A stretch of 14,348 nt of DNA from DATIBL01 sp035457505 (GTDB lineage Bacteria > Patescibacteriota > Minisyncoccia > Phycocordibacterales > UBA6899): positions 1 to 14,348 of the forward strand of contig DATIBL010000117.1 of the NCBI GenBank assembly GCA_035457505.1. Direction: 5' to 3'. A program made the translations under genes and the position numbers. Positions 1-6,570 of this stretch are shown in pieces. The stretch's first letter is position 1. Each line of letters opens with the position of its first letter. Below the pieces are notes generated by a model. That model saw nothing but the letters and a program-made list of their open reading frames with translations. It did not search any database and was not told where the DNA came from.

Positions 1-173
1 AGGCCGGAGAGATCGGGGCCCCAGCTCGGGAGCTTGGCGGCATTCCAGAGTTCGAGTCCGCGCAAACGCAGCGCGAGCATCCATTCGGGCTCGCGTTTAT
101 CTTCTGACATCTTCCGGACCAGCGCCTCCGTCGGTCCGCCCTTATGTCCGGCCATTGCCGCAGTCGTGTCCAT
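1..173 (-). CDS. sufB: Fe-S cluster assembly protein SufB, N-terminal part (runs off the left edge)
   Basis: The minus strand reads open from an ATG at 171-173 to the window edge, giving about 57 residues. The stretch KMSEDKREPEWMLALRLRGL followed by LPSWGPDLSGL matches the conserved SufB N-terminus (ISxxKxEPEWML...R...L, then P.WG.DLSGL). SufB is the scaffold of the SufBCD complex, which assembles Fe-S clusters in the cytoplasm. The rest of the gene and any sufC/sufD/sufS lie outside. No Shine-Dalgarno precedes the ATG. A TATACT -10 box at 182-187 lies only 8 nt upstream, so the transcript is probably leaderless or nearly so. Met7 at 153-155 is an alternative start. The family call rests on motif recognition of a short fragment, but the motif is distinctive. 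Confidence 0.8.
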   Translation of the reverse strand, partial: MDTTAAMAGHKGGPTEALVRKMSEDKREPEWMLALRLRGLELWNAAKLPSWGPDLSG

Positions 174-176
174 GTC

Positions 177-204
177 TTGACAGTATATGGATCGGTGGTA
201 TTTT
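177..204 (+). promoter_or_regulatory. Promoter TTGACA-16-TATTTT for the rightward small gene
   Basis: A consensus -35 TTGACA at 177-182 and a TATTTT -10 at 199-204 face right, with an expected start near 211. The element shares its DNA with the leftward sufB promoter, so two polymerases could not occupy both sites at once. Confidence 0.5.
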
Positions 205-209
205 TGCAA
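182..209 (-). promoter_or_regulatory. sufB promoter, TTGCAA-16-TATACT
   Basis: On the minus strand, TTGCAA at 204-209 is followed after 16 bp by TATACT at 182-187. The expected transcription start falls within a few bases of the sufB ATG. It overlaps the divergent promoter at 177-204 almost completely. Confidence 0.55.
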
Positions 210-230
210 CGGAATCGGTTCGAGACAAGC

Positions 231-503
231 GTGAGACGCGATATCGACACATGTATCCATCAACTCACCCTGATCGCTGCCAGGTCGCACAATCAGAACA
301 TCGAAAGCGTGCTTCGTGCGGCGCCTTTCGCTGCCTATGTGCGCGAATACGACATGGACGATCAGAAGGCCCGTGAGCTTGCGGCCGAAGTCGTCCGCCG
401 GCAAGCAATGGGAGAGGATATCGCAACCTACCTCAACAATCACGCGGTATTCCTGCGCAAGCAGCAGACGCACGGCAAAGAACGCCGAGCGCGCCGCCGC
501 TAG
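231..503 (+). CDS. Small hypothetical protein, helical with a basic tail
   Basis: No family recognised. The frame is open from upstream, but the promoter at 177-204 puts the transcript start near 211, so the first usable start is the GTG at 231 (about 90 residues). No good Shine-Dalgarno is visible, and an internal ATG before DDQKARELAAE is possible. The C-terminal half (YVREYDMDDQKARELAAEVV and on) looks like charged amphipathic helix, and the end is very basic (KERRARRR), which may bind nucleic acid. A strong terminator follows 7 nt after the stop. A promoter on one side and a terminator on the other support a real single-gene transcript. The start is uncertain. Confidence 0.55.
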   Translation: MRRDIDTCIHQLTLIAARSHNQNIESVLRAAPFAAYVREYDMDDQKARELAAEVVRRQAMGEDIATYLNNHAVFLRKQQTHGKERRARRR

Positions 504-1003
504 AACATGGCCGGTCCCACATCCTGGGGCCGGTTTTTTGTTGCATGCAAAATCTTGCTCGGAGTACTCATGCGCACCCGGCGCAGCTCTGCCCGCCGCT
601 TCTGGTGATCGGGGATCTCCCGTTCGACCGCGCTCCAAAAATCGCGCGAATGATCAAGATGCTTGAGATGGCAGAGTTCGTGAACGATCACGTAGTCTGC
701 AAGATGCTCGGGGAGTTTGGCGACGCGATAGTTGAAATTGAGATTCCCCTTTCCCGATGCGCTTCCCCAGCGTGTGCGCTGATCGCGGATCGCGACGCGT
801 GTGTACTGAAATCCATACTTCGCGTTCCAGTAGCGGAGCTTCTCGTGCACGAACGCGCGCGCCCGATCGCGCTCAGCAAGATACCCTGCCCGATGCGCCG
901 CCTTTGCGCGCGAAAGGCGCGTCCGGGATGCCGCGCGCAGCGTGCCCGGTTTCCCTCCGAGGAGTCGGCGAAAGAGCGAGAGAATGTCTTTTGGAAGGGG
1001 CAT
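500..1003 (-). CDS. YgjP/DUF45-family zinc metallopeptidase (SprT/WSS1-like fold)
   Basis: 167 residues. The zinc motif HELCH (residues 108-112) is followed by a third likely ligand His118 and HSRDFW, preceded by RWGSASGKGNLNFNY. That arrangement is the signature of the YgjP-like family (PF01863), predicted soluble zinc peptidases; some members have been reported as nucleotide hydrolases. The first 40 residues are basic (FRRLLGGKPG, RTRLSRAKAAHR), unlike the core. The ATG at 1001-1003 is the only start after an in-frame stop upstream, and no Shine-Dalgarno precedes it. The last 11 codons are written in the terminator of the convergent gene, and the two genes overlap by 4 nt at their stops. 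Function beyond hydrolase fold is unknown. Confidence 0.85.
   Translation of the reverse strand: MPLPKDILSLFRRLLGGKPGTLRAASRTRLSRAKAAHRAGYLAERDRARAFVHEKLRYWNAKYGFQYTRVAIRDQRTRWGSASGKGNLNFNYRVAKLPEHLADYVIVHELCHLKHLDHSRDFWSAVEREIPDHQKRRAELRRVRMSTPSKILHATKNRPQDVGPAMF
511..539 (+). terminator. Rho-independent terminator
   Basis: Arms CCGGTCCCA (511-519) and TGGGGCCGG (525-533) form a 9-bp stem with one G-T pair and a 5-nt loop, followed by six T (534-539). It ends the rightward gene at 231-503. It also lies inside the last codons of the convergent metallopeptidase gene. Confidence 0.85.
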
Positions 1004-1102
1004 GGAAGAGAGCGCGGTCGGAAAGATCCGCGATGGCGCACACGAACGGTCCCGCAGAGCGGGAGCCAGGAACCTCGATCATGAGGTTGTGCCACACGTT
1101 TC

Positions 1103-1108
1103 AGTATA
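1103..1108 (-). promoter_or_regulatory. Possible -10 box for the DUF45 gene
   Basis: TATACT on the minus strand lies 12 nt downstream of the helicase stop codon. The -35 region (TTCCTG, 1126-1131) is poor. It would leave a leader of about 95 nt before the ATG at 1003. Confidence 0.35.
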
Positions 1109-1120
1109 CTCCTCCAATTC

Positions 1121-2632
1121 TTAGGCAGGAAGCCGCTTGGCGCGGGCGAGGAATTCGCGCACGCGGGCATCGACGATCACGTCGCGCTCGCGCATCGGTG
1201 CAGTGAGAGCGATGCCTTCCATGGAGCGGCAGCGGGAAAGCGCGACATAGATCTGCCCGGGAGCGAATGCCCCGCGCCCGAGATCGATCCGCACGCGATC
1301 GAAGGTCTTGCCCTGCCCCTTGTGGATCGTGACCGCCCACGAAAGGCGGAGTGGGAGCTGCGTGAATGCGCCGACGATCTCCGTGCGGACCGCGCCTTCG
1401 CTCGGATCGAACCCGTGCCGTACTTTCTCCCAACGCGACGGGACGATCTCTTCGTGTGTTCCGTCCGGGAAGCGCACGCGCACAGAGCTCGGGGAAAGTT
1501 TCTCGACGACAGCGAGATCGCCGTTCACATAGCGCCCCTCAGGATCATTCTTGAGGAGCATCACCTGGGCGCCGACCCGGAGTGCGAGGGCAATCGCCGT
1601 GGGAAAATCGCGCTCGGAAAATGCGCCCTCCACCGCGCCGCGATACACGCGCTCTGCCCCCGTGATGGTCCGGAGAGCCGTCGCGTTGATCGTATCTGCC
1701 TGCGCATTGGTCGGTACCAGCACGATCGCCGAGGCATCCTTCTCTTCGAGCTCGCGGACGGCAGCGGCGTTGAACCGCGCGATGGCATCGGCATCGATCT
1801 CTCCCCGGCGCACGCGATCGAGAAACGCAATGAACTCCGCATCGGATTGCCGATAGACGGTCGCGAGCTCAACGAGCGAGAGATCAAGCTCATCGAATGC
1901 GAACGCATTGAAAAAGAACGGTCCGGCATAGTGGTCTTCGAAGATATGCCGCTCGTCCGGCGGCACGACTGGCGGGAGCTGAAAGAGATCTCCGAATGCG
2001 ATGATCTGCACGCCGCCCCAGGGCTCCCCTTCTGAGCGACCATTCAGCCGCAAGAACTTCTCCACGCAATCGAAGAGATCCGCGCGGACCATGGAGACCT
2101 CGTCGATCACGATCGCGTCGAGCTTCTCATAGAGCGCGCGCTCGGAACGCGCGAGGCGCTTGACCTTCTCGAGCGTAACCTCGGTGCCGAACTTGAAGAA
2201 CGAGTGGATCGTCTGGCCGCCCACGTTGAGCGCAGCGACGCCCGTCGGGGCGAGGACGGCGACATTCTTGGCAGTCGTCGCACGGAAATATTGCAGCAGC
2301 GTCGACTTCCCTGTTCCGGCTTTCCCCGTAACAAAGAGATTTTCATTCGAGCTCTCGAGGGCGTCGAGCACACGGACAAACTCCGGGCCCGGCGTGATGT
2401 CGGGCCGCGCGATCGCATAGAATTTGCGTGCAACACGGCGGGGAGCAAGACGCTCCGGCCGGGGACGCGAAACGAACGTCACATCATCCATGTCGTCTTC
2501 GGTGGTATCCGCATCCGCTTCGACAGACGCCGCCTTGGGGTCCTGGGACGGGATCGCATCCTCTGGCGCGTCGTCCGACCAATCGATCACGGCGCTTCGT
2601 TTCGGCGGCAGCTTTCCCGGCGCTCTTTTCAT
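1121..2632 (-). CDS. PIF1-like superfamily 1B DNA helicase
   Basis: 503 residues. It has Walker A GKAGTGKST (103-111), Walker B VIDEVS (175-180), GDLFQLPPV (214-222), the arginine-containing YRQ (260-262), VTIHKGQGKTFD (434-445) and the closing motif YVALSRCRS (462-470). These are the ordered motifs of PIF1/RecD2-type 5'-3' helicases (AAA_30 plus UvrD_C_2), which unwind forks, R-loops and G-quadruplexes. Residues 1-85 are an acidic, low-complexity, probably disordered tail. The frame stays open to 2935, but the extra 101 codons are antisense to the gene at 2732-3175 and do not look like protein. The ATG at 2630-2632 has a TATCAT -10 box 6 nt upstream, which fits this start. No C-terminal accessory domain follows the helicase core. 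Confidence 0.9.
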   Translation of the reverse strand: MKRAPGKLPPKRSAVIDWSDDAPEDAIPSQDPKAASVEADADTTEDDMDDVTFVSRPRPERLAPRRVARKFYAIARPDITPGPEFVRVLDALESSNENLFVTGKAGTGKSTLLQYFRATTAKNVAVLAPTGVAALNVGGQTIHSFFKFGTEVTLEKVKRLARSERALYEKLDAIVIDEVSMVRADLFDCVEKFLRLNGRSEGEPWGGVQIIAFGDLFQLPPVVPPDERHIFEDHYAGPFFFNAFAFDELDLSLVELATVYRQSDAEFIAFLDRVRRGEIDADAIARFNAAAVRELEEKDASAIVLVPTNAQADTINATALRTITGAERVYRGAVEGAFSERDFPTAIALALRVGAQVMLLKNDPEGRYVNGDLAVVEKLSPSSVRVRFPDGTHEEIVPSRWEKVRHGFDPSEGAVRTEIVGAFTQLPLRLSWAVTIHKGQGKTFDRVRIDLGRGAFAPGQIYVALSRCRSMEGIALTAPMRERDVIVDARVREFLARAKRLPA

Positions 2633-2638
2633 AGAGGG

Positions 2639-2644
2639 ATGATA
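2639..2644 (-). promoter_or_regulatory. -10 box TATCAT for the helicase gene (leaderless type)
   Basis: TATCAT on the minus strand ends exactly 6 nt before the ATG, so transcription would begin at or beside the start codon. The -35 is weak. Confidence 0.45.
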
Positions 2645-2670
2645 CCCCGGAATTGACTCTTCGGCGACGA

Positions 2671-2698
2671 TAGACGAGGTGCGTGCATGTGTTATGAT
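2671..2698 (+). promoter_or_regulatory. Promoter TAGACG-16-TATGAT
   Basis: TAGACG at 2671-2676 and TATGAT at 2693-2698 face right, about 30 nt before the next plus-strand gene. A Shine-Dalgarno (GGTGGAG, 2717-2723) follows, so this gene has a normal leader. Confidence 0.5.
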
Positions 2699-2731
2699 CG
2701 CCTCGGAATACTGAATGGTGGAGTCATGACT

Positions 2732-3175
2732 ATGGTCGATGTCCCGGTCAACCTTGCACGGAAGCTCGCAAAGATTGATGCAGAGGTTGCAGCACACAAA
2801 GCTGAGATCGCTAGACTCGGCCGCGACAAGATCGCACAGGCAAAGAACACGATCTTCACGTGCGGGTCGTGCAAAAAACGAGTTCCGTTTGCTCGCTGCG
2901 ACTTTATTCAGGAACACTGGTATGAACGACCGCACAGCTGCAATGAGGGCGGCTCATGGAACAACTCCGAGGTTGGTTTTTGCCACATCCTCTGCCCGCT
3001 GTGTCTGGAAGAAAACTATATCTATACACACACCGATCGCGAGAAGATTCTGTTCCTCTTGGCAGTGCACAAGCTTGATCCGGAAGCGATCTTCGCCGTC
3101 ATGTGGGACCGCTTTGGAGCGGGCCGTGAAAAGCGTCGCCGAACCGCGCAAACGCGAGCAGGCATTACTTGGTAG
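2732..3175 (+). CDS. Small cysteine-rich, zinc-ribbon-like protein
   Basis: No family recognised. 147 residues. Residues 5-38 are a charged helix, likely coiled coil (KLAKIDAEVAAHKAEIARLG). Then come CGSC (44-47) and CPLC (88-91), the two CxxC knuckles of a zinc ribbon, with further Cys56, His68, Cys70, His85 and Cys84 between them, so one or two zinc ions could be held. A basic tail follows (GREKRRR). Two ATGs compete: 2726 and 2732. The GGAG at 2720-2723 leaves 2 nt to the first and 8 nt to the second, so 2732 is preferred. It has its own promoter and a terminator 13 nt after the stop, hence a single-gene transcript. A nucleic-acid-binding role is only a guess. Confidence 0.7.
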   Translation: MVDVPVNLARKLAKIDAEVAAHKAEIARLGRDKIAQAKNTIFTCGSCKKRVPFARCDFIQEHWYERPHSCNEGGSWNNSEVGFCHILCPLCLEENYIYTHTDREKILFLLAVHKLDPEAIFAVMWDRFGAGREKRRRTAQTRAGITW

Positions 3176-3183
3176 CTGAACAC

Positions 3184-3212
3184 AAAACCACCCCCGAAGT
3201 TCGGGGGTGTTG
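3184..3212. terminator. Bidirectional terminator between convergent genes
   Basis: CACCCCCGAA (3189-3198) and TTCGGGGGTG (3200-3209) form a near-loopless inverted repeat. There are four A before it (3184-3187) and a TTGT run after it, so it can stop transcripts from both sides. It sits between stops at 3175 and 3228. Confidence 0.75.
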
Positions 3213-3227
3213 TACTATCGGTACGAA

Positions 3228-4046
3228 TTATCGATATCCGCCATCGATAATGAAATTCTGGCCAGTGATATATGCGCCGCCAGAGCCTGCGATGAACGCA
3301 ACGAGCTTGCCGACTTCGGCAGGCGGGATCGGCGCGGAGCCGAGCCAGATCTTCGCGAGCTCCTTCTCGTATTCGCCGGGCGGAAGCGTATCGTTCATGC
3401 CGGTGTTGATCCAGCCGGGCGCAATGCCGTTCAAGCGGACGCCGTGCTTTCGCGCGTACTCTTCTGAGAGTGTGCGCACCATATGCGCAAGCGCAGCCTT
3501 GGAACTATCGTAATGGACGGAATATTCGGCTTGCGAATTGATCCCGTTCGTCGACGTGATGACTGTGATCGAGCCGCGAACGCCTTTCTTGGCCATGCGC
3601 TCCGCCGAACTTCGTGTCGTGAGAAATGCGCTGTGGACGTTCGTACTGAAGACGTCCTCCCAGCCATCCACTCCTTCGATCTTCTGCTCCGCGTGCGTCA
3701 GGTTCGGAGATTTGCCGATCGTATTGACCATCGTGGTGATCTCTTCGCCAGCCACCTCAACGACGCGGTCAAGAAACGCCTCGTAGTCGGCGACGTGTGC
3801 ATCCTTCTTGGGCGCAGAGAGCTGGGCGACATATGCCGGGATTCCGGTCGCGTCGGTCACTTCTTTGGCAAGCGCGTCAGCGGCAGCTTGGTTGCGGCCA
3901 TAGGTGATCGTGATCACCGAAGGGCCATGTGCGGCGATCGCGCGGACGACTTCGACGCCGATTCCGCCTGACCCGCCGAGGATAAGCGCGTGGCCGTCAA
4001 TCCGGTTGATATAGTCTTCTTTCTTCATAGTGGTTGATCCGTTCAT
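3228..4046 (-). CDS. Short-chain dehydrogenase/reductase (FabG-like SDR)
   Basis: 272 residues. The Rossmann nucleotide loop is GGSGGIG (24-30), the structural motif NTIG (108-111) stands where classical SDRs have NNAG, Asn136 lies in the helix-4 position, S165/T166 precede the catalytic YxxxK at Y179 and K183, and PGW (210-212) plus IIDGGY close the fold. These are the parts of a classical NAD(P)H-dependent SDR, close in layout to 3-oxoacyl-ACP reductases. The substrate cannot be told from sequence. NTIG for NNAG is a mild deviation. Start: Met1 (4044-4046) or Met7 (4026-4028, MKKEDY); neither has a clear Shine-Dalgarno. The promoter at 4113-4141 gives a leader of about 60 nt. It is divergent from the carboxypeptidase gene. 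Confidence 0.88.
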   Translation of the reverse strand: MNGSTTMKKEDYINRIDGHALILGGSGGIGVEVVRAIAAHGPSVITITYGRNQAAADALAKEVTDATGIPAYVAQLSAPKKDAHVADYEAFLDRVVEVAGEEITTMVNTIGKSPNLTHAEQKIEGVDGWEDVFSTNVHSAFLTTRSSAERMAKKGVRGSITVITSTNGINSQAEYSVHYDSSKAALAHMVRTLSEEYARKHGVRLNGIAPGWINTGMNDTLPPGEYEKELAKIWLGSAPIPPAEVGKLVAFIAGSGGAYITGQNFIIDGGYR

Positions 4047-4112
4047 GGTGATGGAACTCTTGGCTGATCATGGCAGGCGCCGCTCGCATGTGCAAGGTAC
4101 GTCTTGGGAAAG

Positions 4113-4141
4113 AGTATACACGGCCCATGCTTCATTTGCAA
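4113..4141 (-). promoter_or_regulatory. SDR promoter TTGCAA-17-TATACT
   Basis: On the minus strand, TTGCAA (4136-4141) and TATACT (4113-4118) are spaced by exactly 17 bp. The predicted start is near 4106. Confidence 0.65.
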
Positions 4142-4177
4142 TAGTATTGCATTTCGCCTTTCTGCCGCTGGGTGATA

Positions 4178-4183
4178 TATAAT
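4178..4183 (+). promoter_or_regulatory. -10 box TATAAT for the M15 peptidase (leaderless type)
   Basis: A perfect TATAAT ends 6 nt before the ATG at 4190. The -35 region is poor (TTGCAT at 4147-4152 is 25 bp away). Confidence 0.6.
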
Positions 4184-4189
4184 AGAGCA

Positions 4190-5167
4190 ATGCATGAAAC
4201 CCGGAACGAATTTTCTGCGATCGTCGCGCTTTGGACGCTGATCGTCGTCCTTACCTCGGGCGCATACCTCACCCATCGCCTCGGAACCGAGAGCGCAGAT
4301 CACGCTGAGCGGTTCCGCACCCTTGAAGCAGAGCTCGCCGACACCGATCAGCGCCTCGCAAGCACGAGCGCAGCACTCGCAGACCTCGAGAGCAAGACCG
4401 CTCTCCACGAACGCGCGATTCTCACGATCGAAGATAGCCTTTCCACCACCAAAGACGAGAGTCGCGCCATTGCCGACGAACTTTCGCGCGCACGGTCCGA
4501 AGAAGCAGCACGCGCCGCTGCGCTCTCCGCCGAGGTCGCACGCGTCAGCGGCACGGTCGGAACACTCGACAAGCTTGCCCGCACGGACCCCGAGCTTCTG
4601 CAAAAATACTCGAAGGTCTTCTTTTTGAATGAGCACTATACGCCGGAACGCCTGGCCGAGATCGAGAAGAAATATCTCTATACAGAGAATCGCACGCAGC
4701 TCTTCCACGCCGAGCTGCTTCCCGAGCTCGTTGCCATGATCGAAACTGCATCGTCGAGCGGCGTTCGGCTCTACATAAAATCGGCGTATCGCTCCTTCGA
4801 CGAACAGCAGTCGCTCAAGAACGCCTACACGGTGACGTATGGCGCAGGAACGGCGAATCAGTTTTCTGCGGACCAGGGATATTCGGAGCATCAGCTCGGC
4901 ACCACCGTCGACTTCATCACGCCCGGTCTCGGCGGCGCATTCTACGGCTTCGAGAAGACTGCGGCATACAGCTGGCTCGTCGCGAACGCCTGGCGATACG
5001 GCTTCGTCCTCTCCTACCCCGAGGCGAACGCATACTATGTGTACGAGCCGTGGCACTGGCGCTATGTGGGAAAAAATTTGGCGGAGCGCCTCCACAACGA
5101 GAACCGCAATTTCTACGACCTGGATCAGCGCGAGATCGATGCGTACCTCGTGAATTTCTTCGACTAG
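4190..5167 (+). CDS. Membrane-anchored D-alanyl-D-alanine carboxypeptidase, VanY/M15B family
   Basis: 325 residues. One hydrophobic segment at 10-27 should anchor the protein with the rest outside. Residues 38-125 form a long, Ala/Glu/Arg-rich coiled coil. The catalytic domain holds SAYRS (198-202), SEHQLGTTVD (232-241, zinc ligands His234 and Asp241) and EPWHWR (286-291, with zinc ligand His289). These are the M15B motifs S.YRS, SxHxxGxxxD and ExWHxR. The family removes the last D-Ala of peptidoglycan stem peptides. The frame extends 6 codons upstream to a GTG at 4172, but the TATAAT box lies there, so the ATG at 4190 is preferred and no Shine-Dalgarno is needed. The long coiled coil would place the enzyme away from the membrane. 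A terminator follows. Confidence 0.92.
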   Translation: MHETRNEFSAIVALWTLIVVLTSGAYLTHRLGTESADHAERFRTLEAELADTDQRLASTSAALADLESKTALHERAILTIEDSLSTTKDESRAIADELSRARSEEAARAAALSAEVARVSGTVGTLDKLARTDPELLQKYSKVFFLNEHYTPERLAEIEKKYLYTENRTQLFHAELLPELVAMIETASSSGVRLYIKSAYRSFDEQQSLKNAYTVTYGAGTANQFSADQGYSEHQLGTTVDFITPGLGGAFYGFEKTAAYSWLVANAWRYGFVLSYPEANAYYVYEPWHWRYVGKNLAERLHNENRNFYDLDQREIDAYLVNFFD

Positions 5168-5183
5168 CTCCTACTCGGAGAAC

Positions 5184-5212
5184 AAAAGCACCCCGTTCGG
5201 GGGTGTGTTGTT
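5184..5212. terminator. Bidirectional terminator
   Basis: CACCCC (5189-5194) pairs with GGGGTG (5200-5205) around GTTCG. There is an A run to the left and TTGTTT to the right. The minus-strand neighbour's TAA (5212-5214) touches it. It closely resembles the terminator at 3184-3212. Confidence 0.7.
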
Positions 5213-5676
5213 TACGAGCAGAAGATCGCATCGAGAAGAGCTTGGACGGCTGGAACTTCGCCATCGGTCCCAAGATCGCGCCCGACATAGACCCGTACGC
5301 CGCTTCGCGTTGCCACAGAAAGCTGCGCGAAATAGTGTGCTGCTCCGGCTGATACGATCTCGATCAATTCGATATCGCTTTTCCGTACGATATACGATGA
5401 ATGTTCCGTTCCCTCGAAGCCCGGGATCTCGCCGATCCGGACACGGTCGGCGTTTGCAAGCCGCACGACAGAAACGATCTGCGGAAAAGCCAATCTCGCT
5501 TTTGCGATGGAGGGAAAATCGATCGAGATCGTCTGCGTTCGCTCGATGATTTTGATCGTGAAGTTCTCGCTAACAATCTCGATGATCCTTCGGGTGTCGA
5601 TACAGCGATCAAATAGCGGATGTTTCGGCATCCAGTCCTTGAAGGTCGGCAGCGATCGAAGATCCAACATGGCCAT
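5212..5676 (-). CDS. Hypothetical protein, 154 residues
   Basis: No family recognised. The protein is a soluble alpha/beta mix without signal or membrane segment. It has alternating hydrophobic strands (FTIKIIERTQTISIDF, VRIGEIPGF, SYIVRKSDIELIEIV, GVRVYVGRDLG), which suggests a small beta-rich domain. Three ATGs compete. The AAGGAG at 5684-5689 is 7 nt from the ATG ending at 5676, 4 nt from the one at 5679, and lies inside the reading frame from 5694, so 5676 is chosen. This is one of the minority of genes here with a strong Shine-Dalgarno, and a promoter with 17-bp spacing precedes it. It shares its terminator with the M15 peptidase. Confidence 0.7.
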   Translation of the reverse strand: MAMLDLRSLPTFKDWMPKHPLFDRCIDTRRIIEIVSENFTIKIIERTQTISIDFPSIAKARLAFPQIVSVVRLANADRVRIGEIPGFEGTEHSSYIVRKSDIELIEIVSAGAAHYFAQLSVATRSGVRVYVGRDLGTDGEVPAVQALLDAIFCS

Positions 5677-5712
5677 CATTTCTCTCCTTCTCATTGGCGT
5701 ATCTCTGGCGAA

Positions 5713-5741
5713 ACCATATACAAGAACCTCTTCTGGGTCAA
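5713..5741 (-). promoter_or_regulatory. Promoter TTGACC-17-TATGGT
   Basis: Minus strand: TTGACC at 5736-5741 and TATGGT at 5713-5718, spacer 17 bp. It leads into the gene ending at 5212. Confidence 0.55.
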
Positions 5742-5842
5742 CATTTTGAAATAGTCTGTCGAGACTGGCAAGTGGCCGACTTGCGGCGCAGGGCTATGAT
5801 GTCCCTATCCGCGATCCTGCGGTATTCCCGGGAGTTCTTCTC

Positions 5843-6091
5843 ATGAGATTTCGTTCCGTAGCTATTGTTGCACTTGCGGCAGTCGCGCTCAGCGCCTGCC
5901 AGACCACGCCGACCGTCCACAACTTCGACAAGCCCGCCAAGATCGGCGATGTCACCGTGACCCAAAAGCAGCAATGCCACGCTAGCAACGACGCGCTCGG
6001 CGCCGGTGCGGGCGGCCTCATCCTCGGCCCCATCGGATTTGTCGGCGGTCTTCTTGCCGGCGAATACCTGAGCCACAAGAACTGCAAGTGA
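5843..6091 (+). CDS. Small glycine-zipper lipoprotein
   Basis: 82 residues. The N-terminus is a classic lipoprotein signal: MRFR, a hydrophobic run, then the lipobox LSAC with Cys19. The C-terminal half has a glycine-zipper run, GAGAGGLILGPIGFVGGLLA (about 53-72), of the kind found in membrane-inserting glycine-zipper domains of small surface lipoproteins. Two further Cys, in QQC and KNC, flank the zipper and could form a disulfide. A Shine-Dalgarno GGGAG (5830-5834) lies 8 nt upstream, and a TATGAT box at 5795-5800 may be the -10. A terminator follows. Its role is unknown, probably envelope. Confidence 0.8.
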   Translation: MRFRSVAIVALAAVALSACQTTPTVHNFDKPAKIGDVTVTQKQQCHASNDALGAGAGGLILGPIGFVGGLLAGEYLSHKNCK

Positions 6092-6121
6092 AGGACCGGC
6101 CGACGAGCCGATCGTCCGTAG

Positions 6122-6147
6122 CCCCACCCTCAGCTGGCGGGGTTTTT
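6122..6147 (+). terminator. Rho-independent terminator of the lipoprotein gene
   Basis: CCCC-A-CC (6122-6128) pairs with GG-C-GGGG (6136-6142), one mismatch, followed by TTTTT (6143-6147). Confidence 0.75.
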
Positions 6148-6149
6148 CT

Positions 6150-6178
6150 TTGACGGGGAGCGGCGGCGCGCGTAGACT
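6150..6178 (+). promoter_or_regulatory. Promoter TTGACG-17-TAGACT
   Basis: TTGACG (6150-6155) and TAGACT (6173-6178) are 17 bp apart, starting only 2 nt after the previous terminator's T run. It feeds the GTG gene at 6213. Confidence 0.65.
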
Positions 6179-6212
6179 CTGGAGGGATATTCTTCGCCAG
6201 TGAGGGACGATC

Positions 6213-6467
6213 GTGAAAGAACACGCATTGCTCGAAAGAACCGTCGTCGTCAAAGCATTTCGCAAAAGCAAGGGCACCATCGCCGACGGCCGTAAGGGAA
6301 ACACCGGGAAAAAGGGCGTCATCTACGGCACCGATGCCGAAGGCAAGCGCGTTGAACTCGCTGTATGCCGCGGTGCGACTTTTCGAGATCTTTCGAGAAA
6401 GCTGTTCGAAACGGGGCTCGTTCCCCGGCATGTGACGATCAAGTCGAAGGGTGAAACGCGGTTCTAG
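6213..6467 (+). CDS. Hypothetical basic protein, 84 residues
   Basis: No family recognised. It starts with GTG at 6213. AGGGA (6203-6207) lies 5 nt upstream and a 17-bp-spaced promoter precedes it, so expression is well supported. The protein is basic (VVKAFRKSKG, GRKGNTGKKG) with a glycine/lysine-rich middle, then a probable beta strand and helix (ATFRDLSRKLFETGLVPRHV). It has no signal peptide, membrane segment or cysteine pair. It is isolated between two terminators and so is a single-gene unit. The composition would suit nucleic-acid or ribosome binding, but that is a guess. Confidence 0.65.
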   Translation: MKEHALLERTVVVKAFRKSKGTIADGRKGNTGKKGVIYGTDAEGKRVELAVCRGATFRDLSRKLFETGLVPRHVTIKSKGETRF

Positions 6468-6490
6468 TTTTGATACCGCAAATGAACCAC

Positions 6491-6527
6491 AAAAGCGACA
6501 CTGCAAAGTGCCGCTTTTTCTTTTTTT
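6491..6527 (+). terminator. Strong rho-independent terminator
   Basis: AAAAGCG-A-CACT (6491-6502) pairs with AGTG-C-CGCTTTT (6507-6518), loop GCAA, followed by a long T-rich run to 6527. The A-rich left arm could also serve the leftward gene ending at 6571. Confidence 0.85.
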
Positions 6528-6570
6528 GTTCGATCACGCAGCTGGGGAGTCGCGTCAGGTCCGCCGGTCA

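Noticed and set aside
873..1097. GTG-started 74-residue frame 5 nt after the TATACT box at 1103-1108
   Set aside because: It fits the leaderless spacing loosely, but overlaps the DUF45 gene in another frame and its sequence does not look like a conserved protein.
2633..2935. 101-residue N-terminal extension of the PIF1-like helicase frame
   Set aside because: It is antisense to the zinc-ribbon-like gene, has cysteine-rich, non-protein-like composition, and lies upstream of the -10 box at 2639-2644.
4043..5095. 350-residue open frame on the minus strand
   Set aside because: Antisense to the M15 peptidase, whose catalytic motifs are intact. No recognisable domain.
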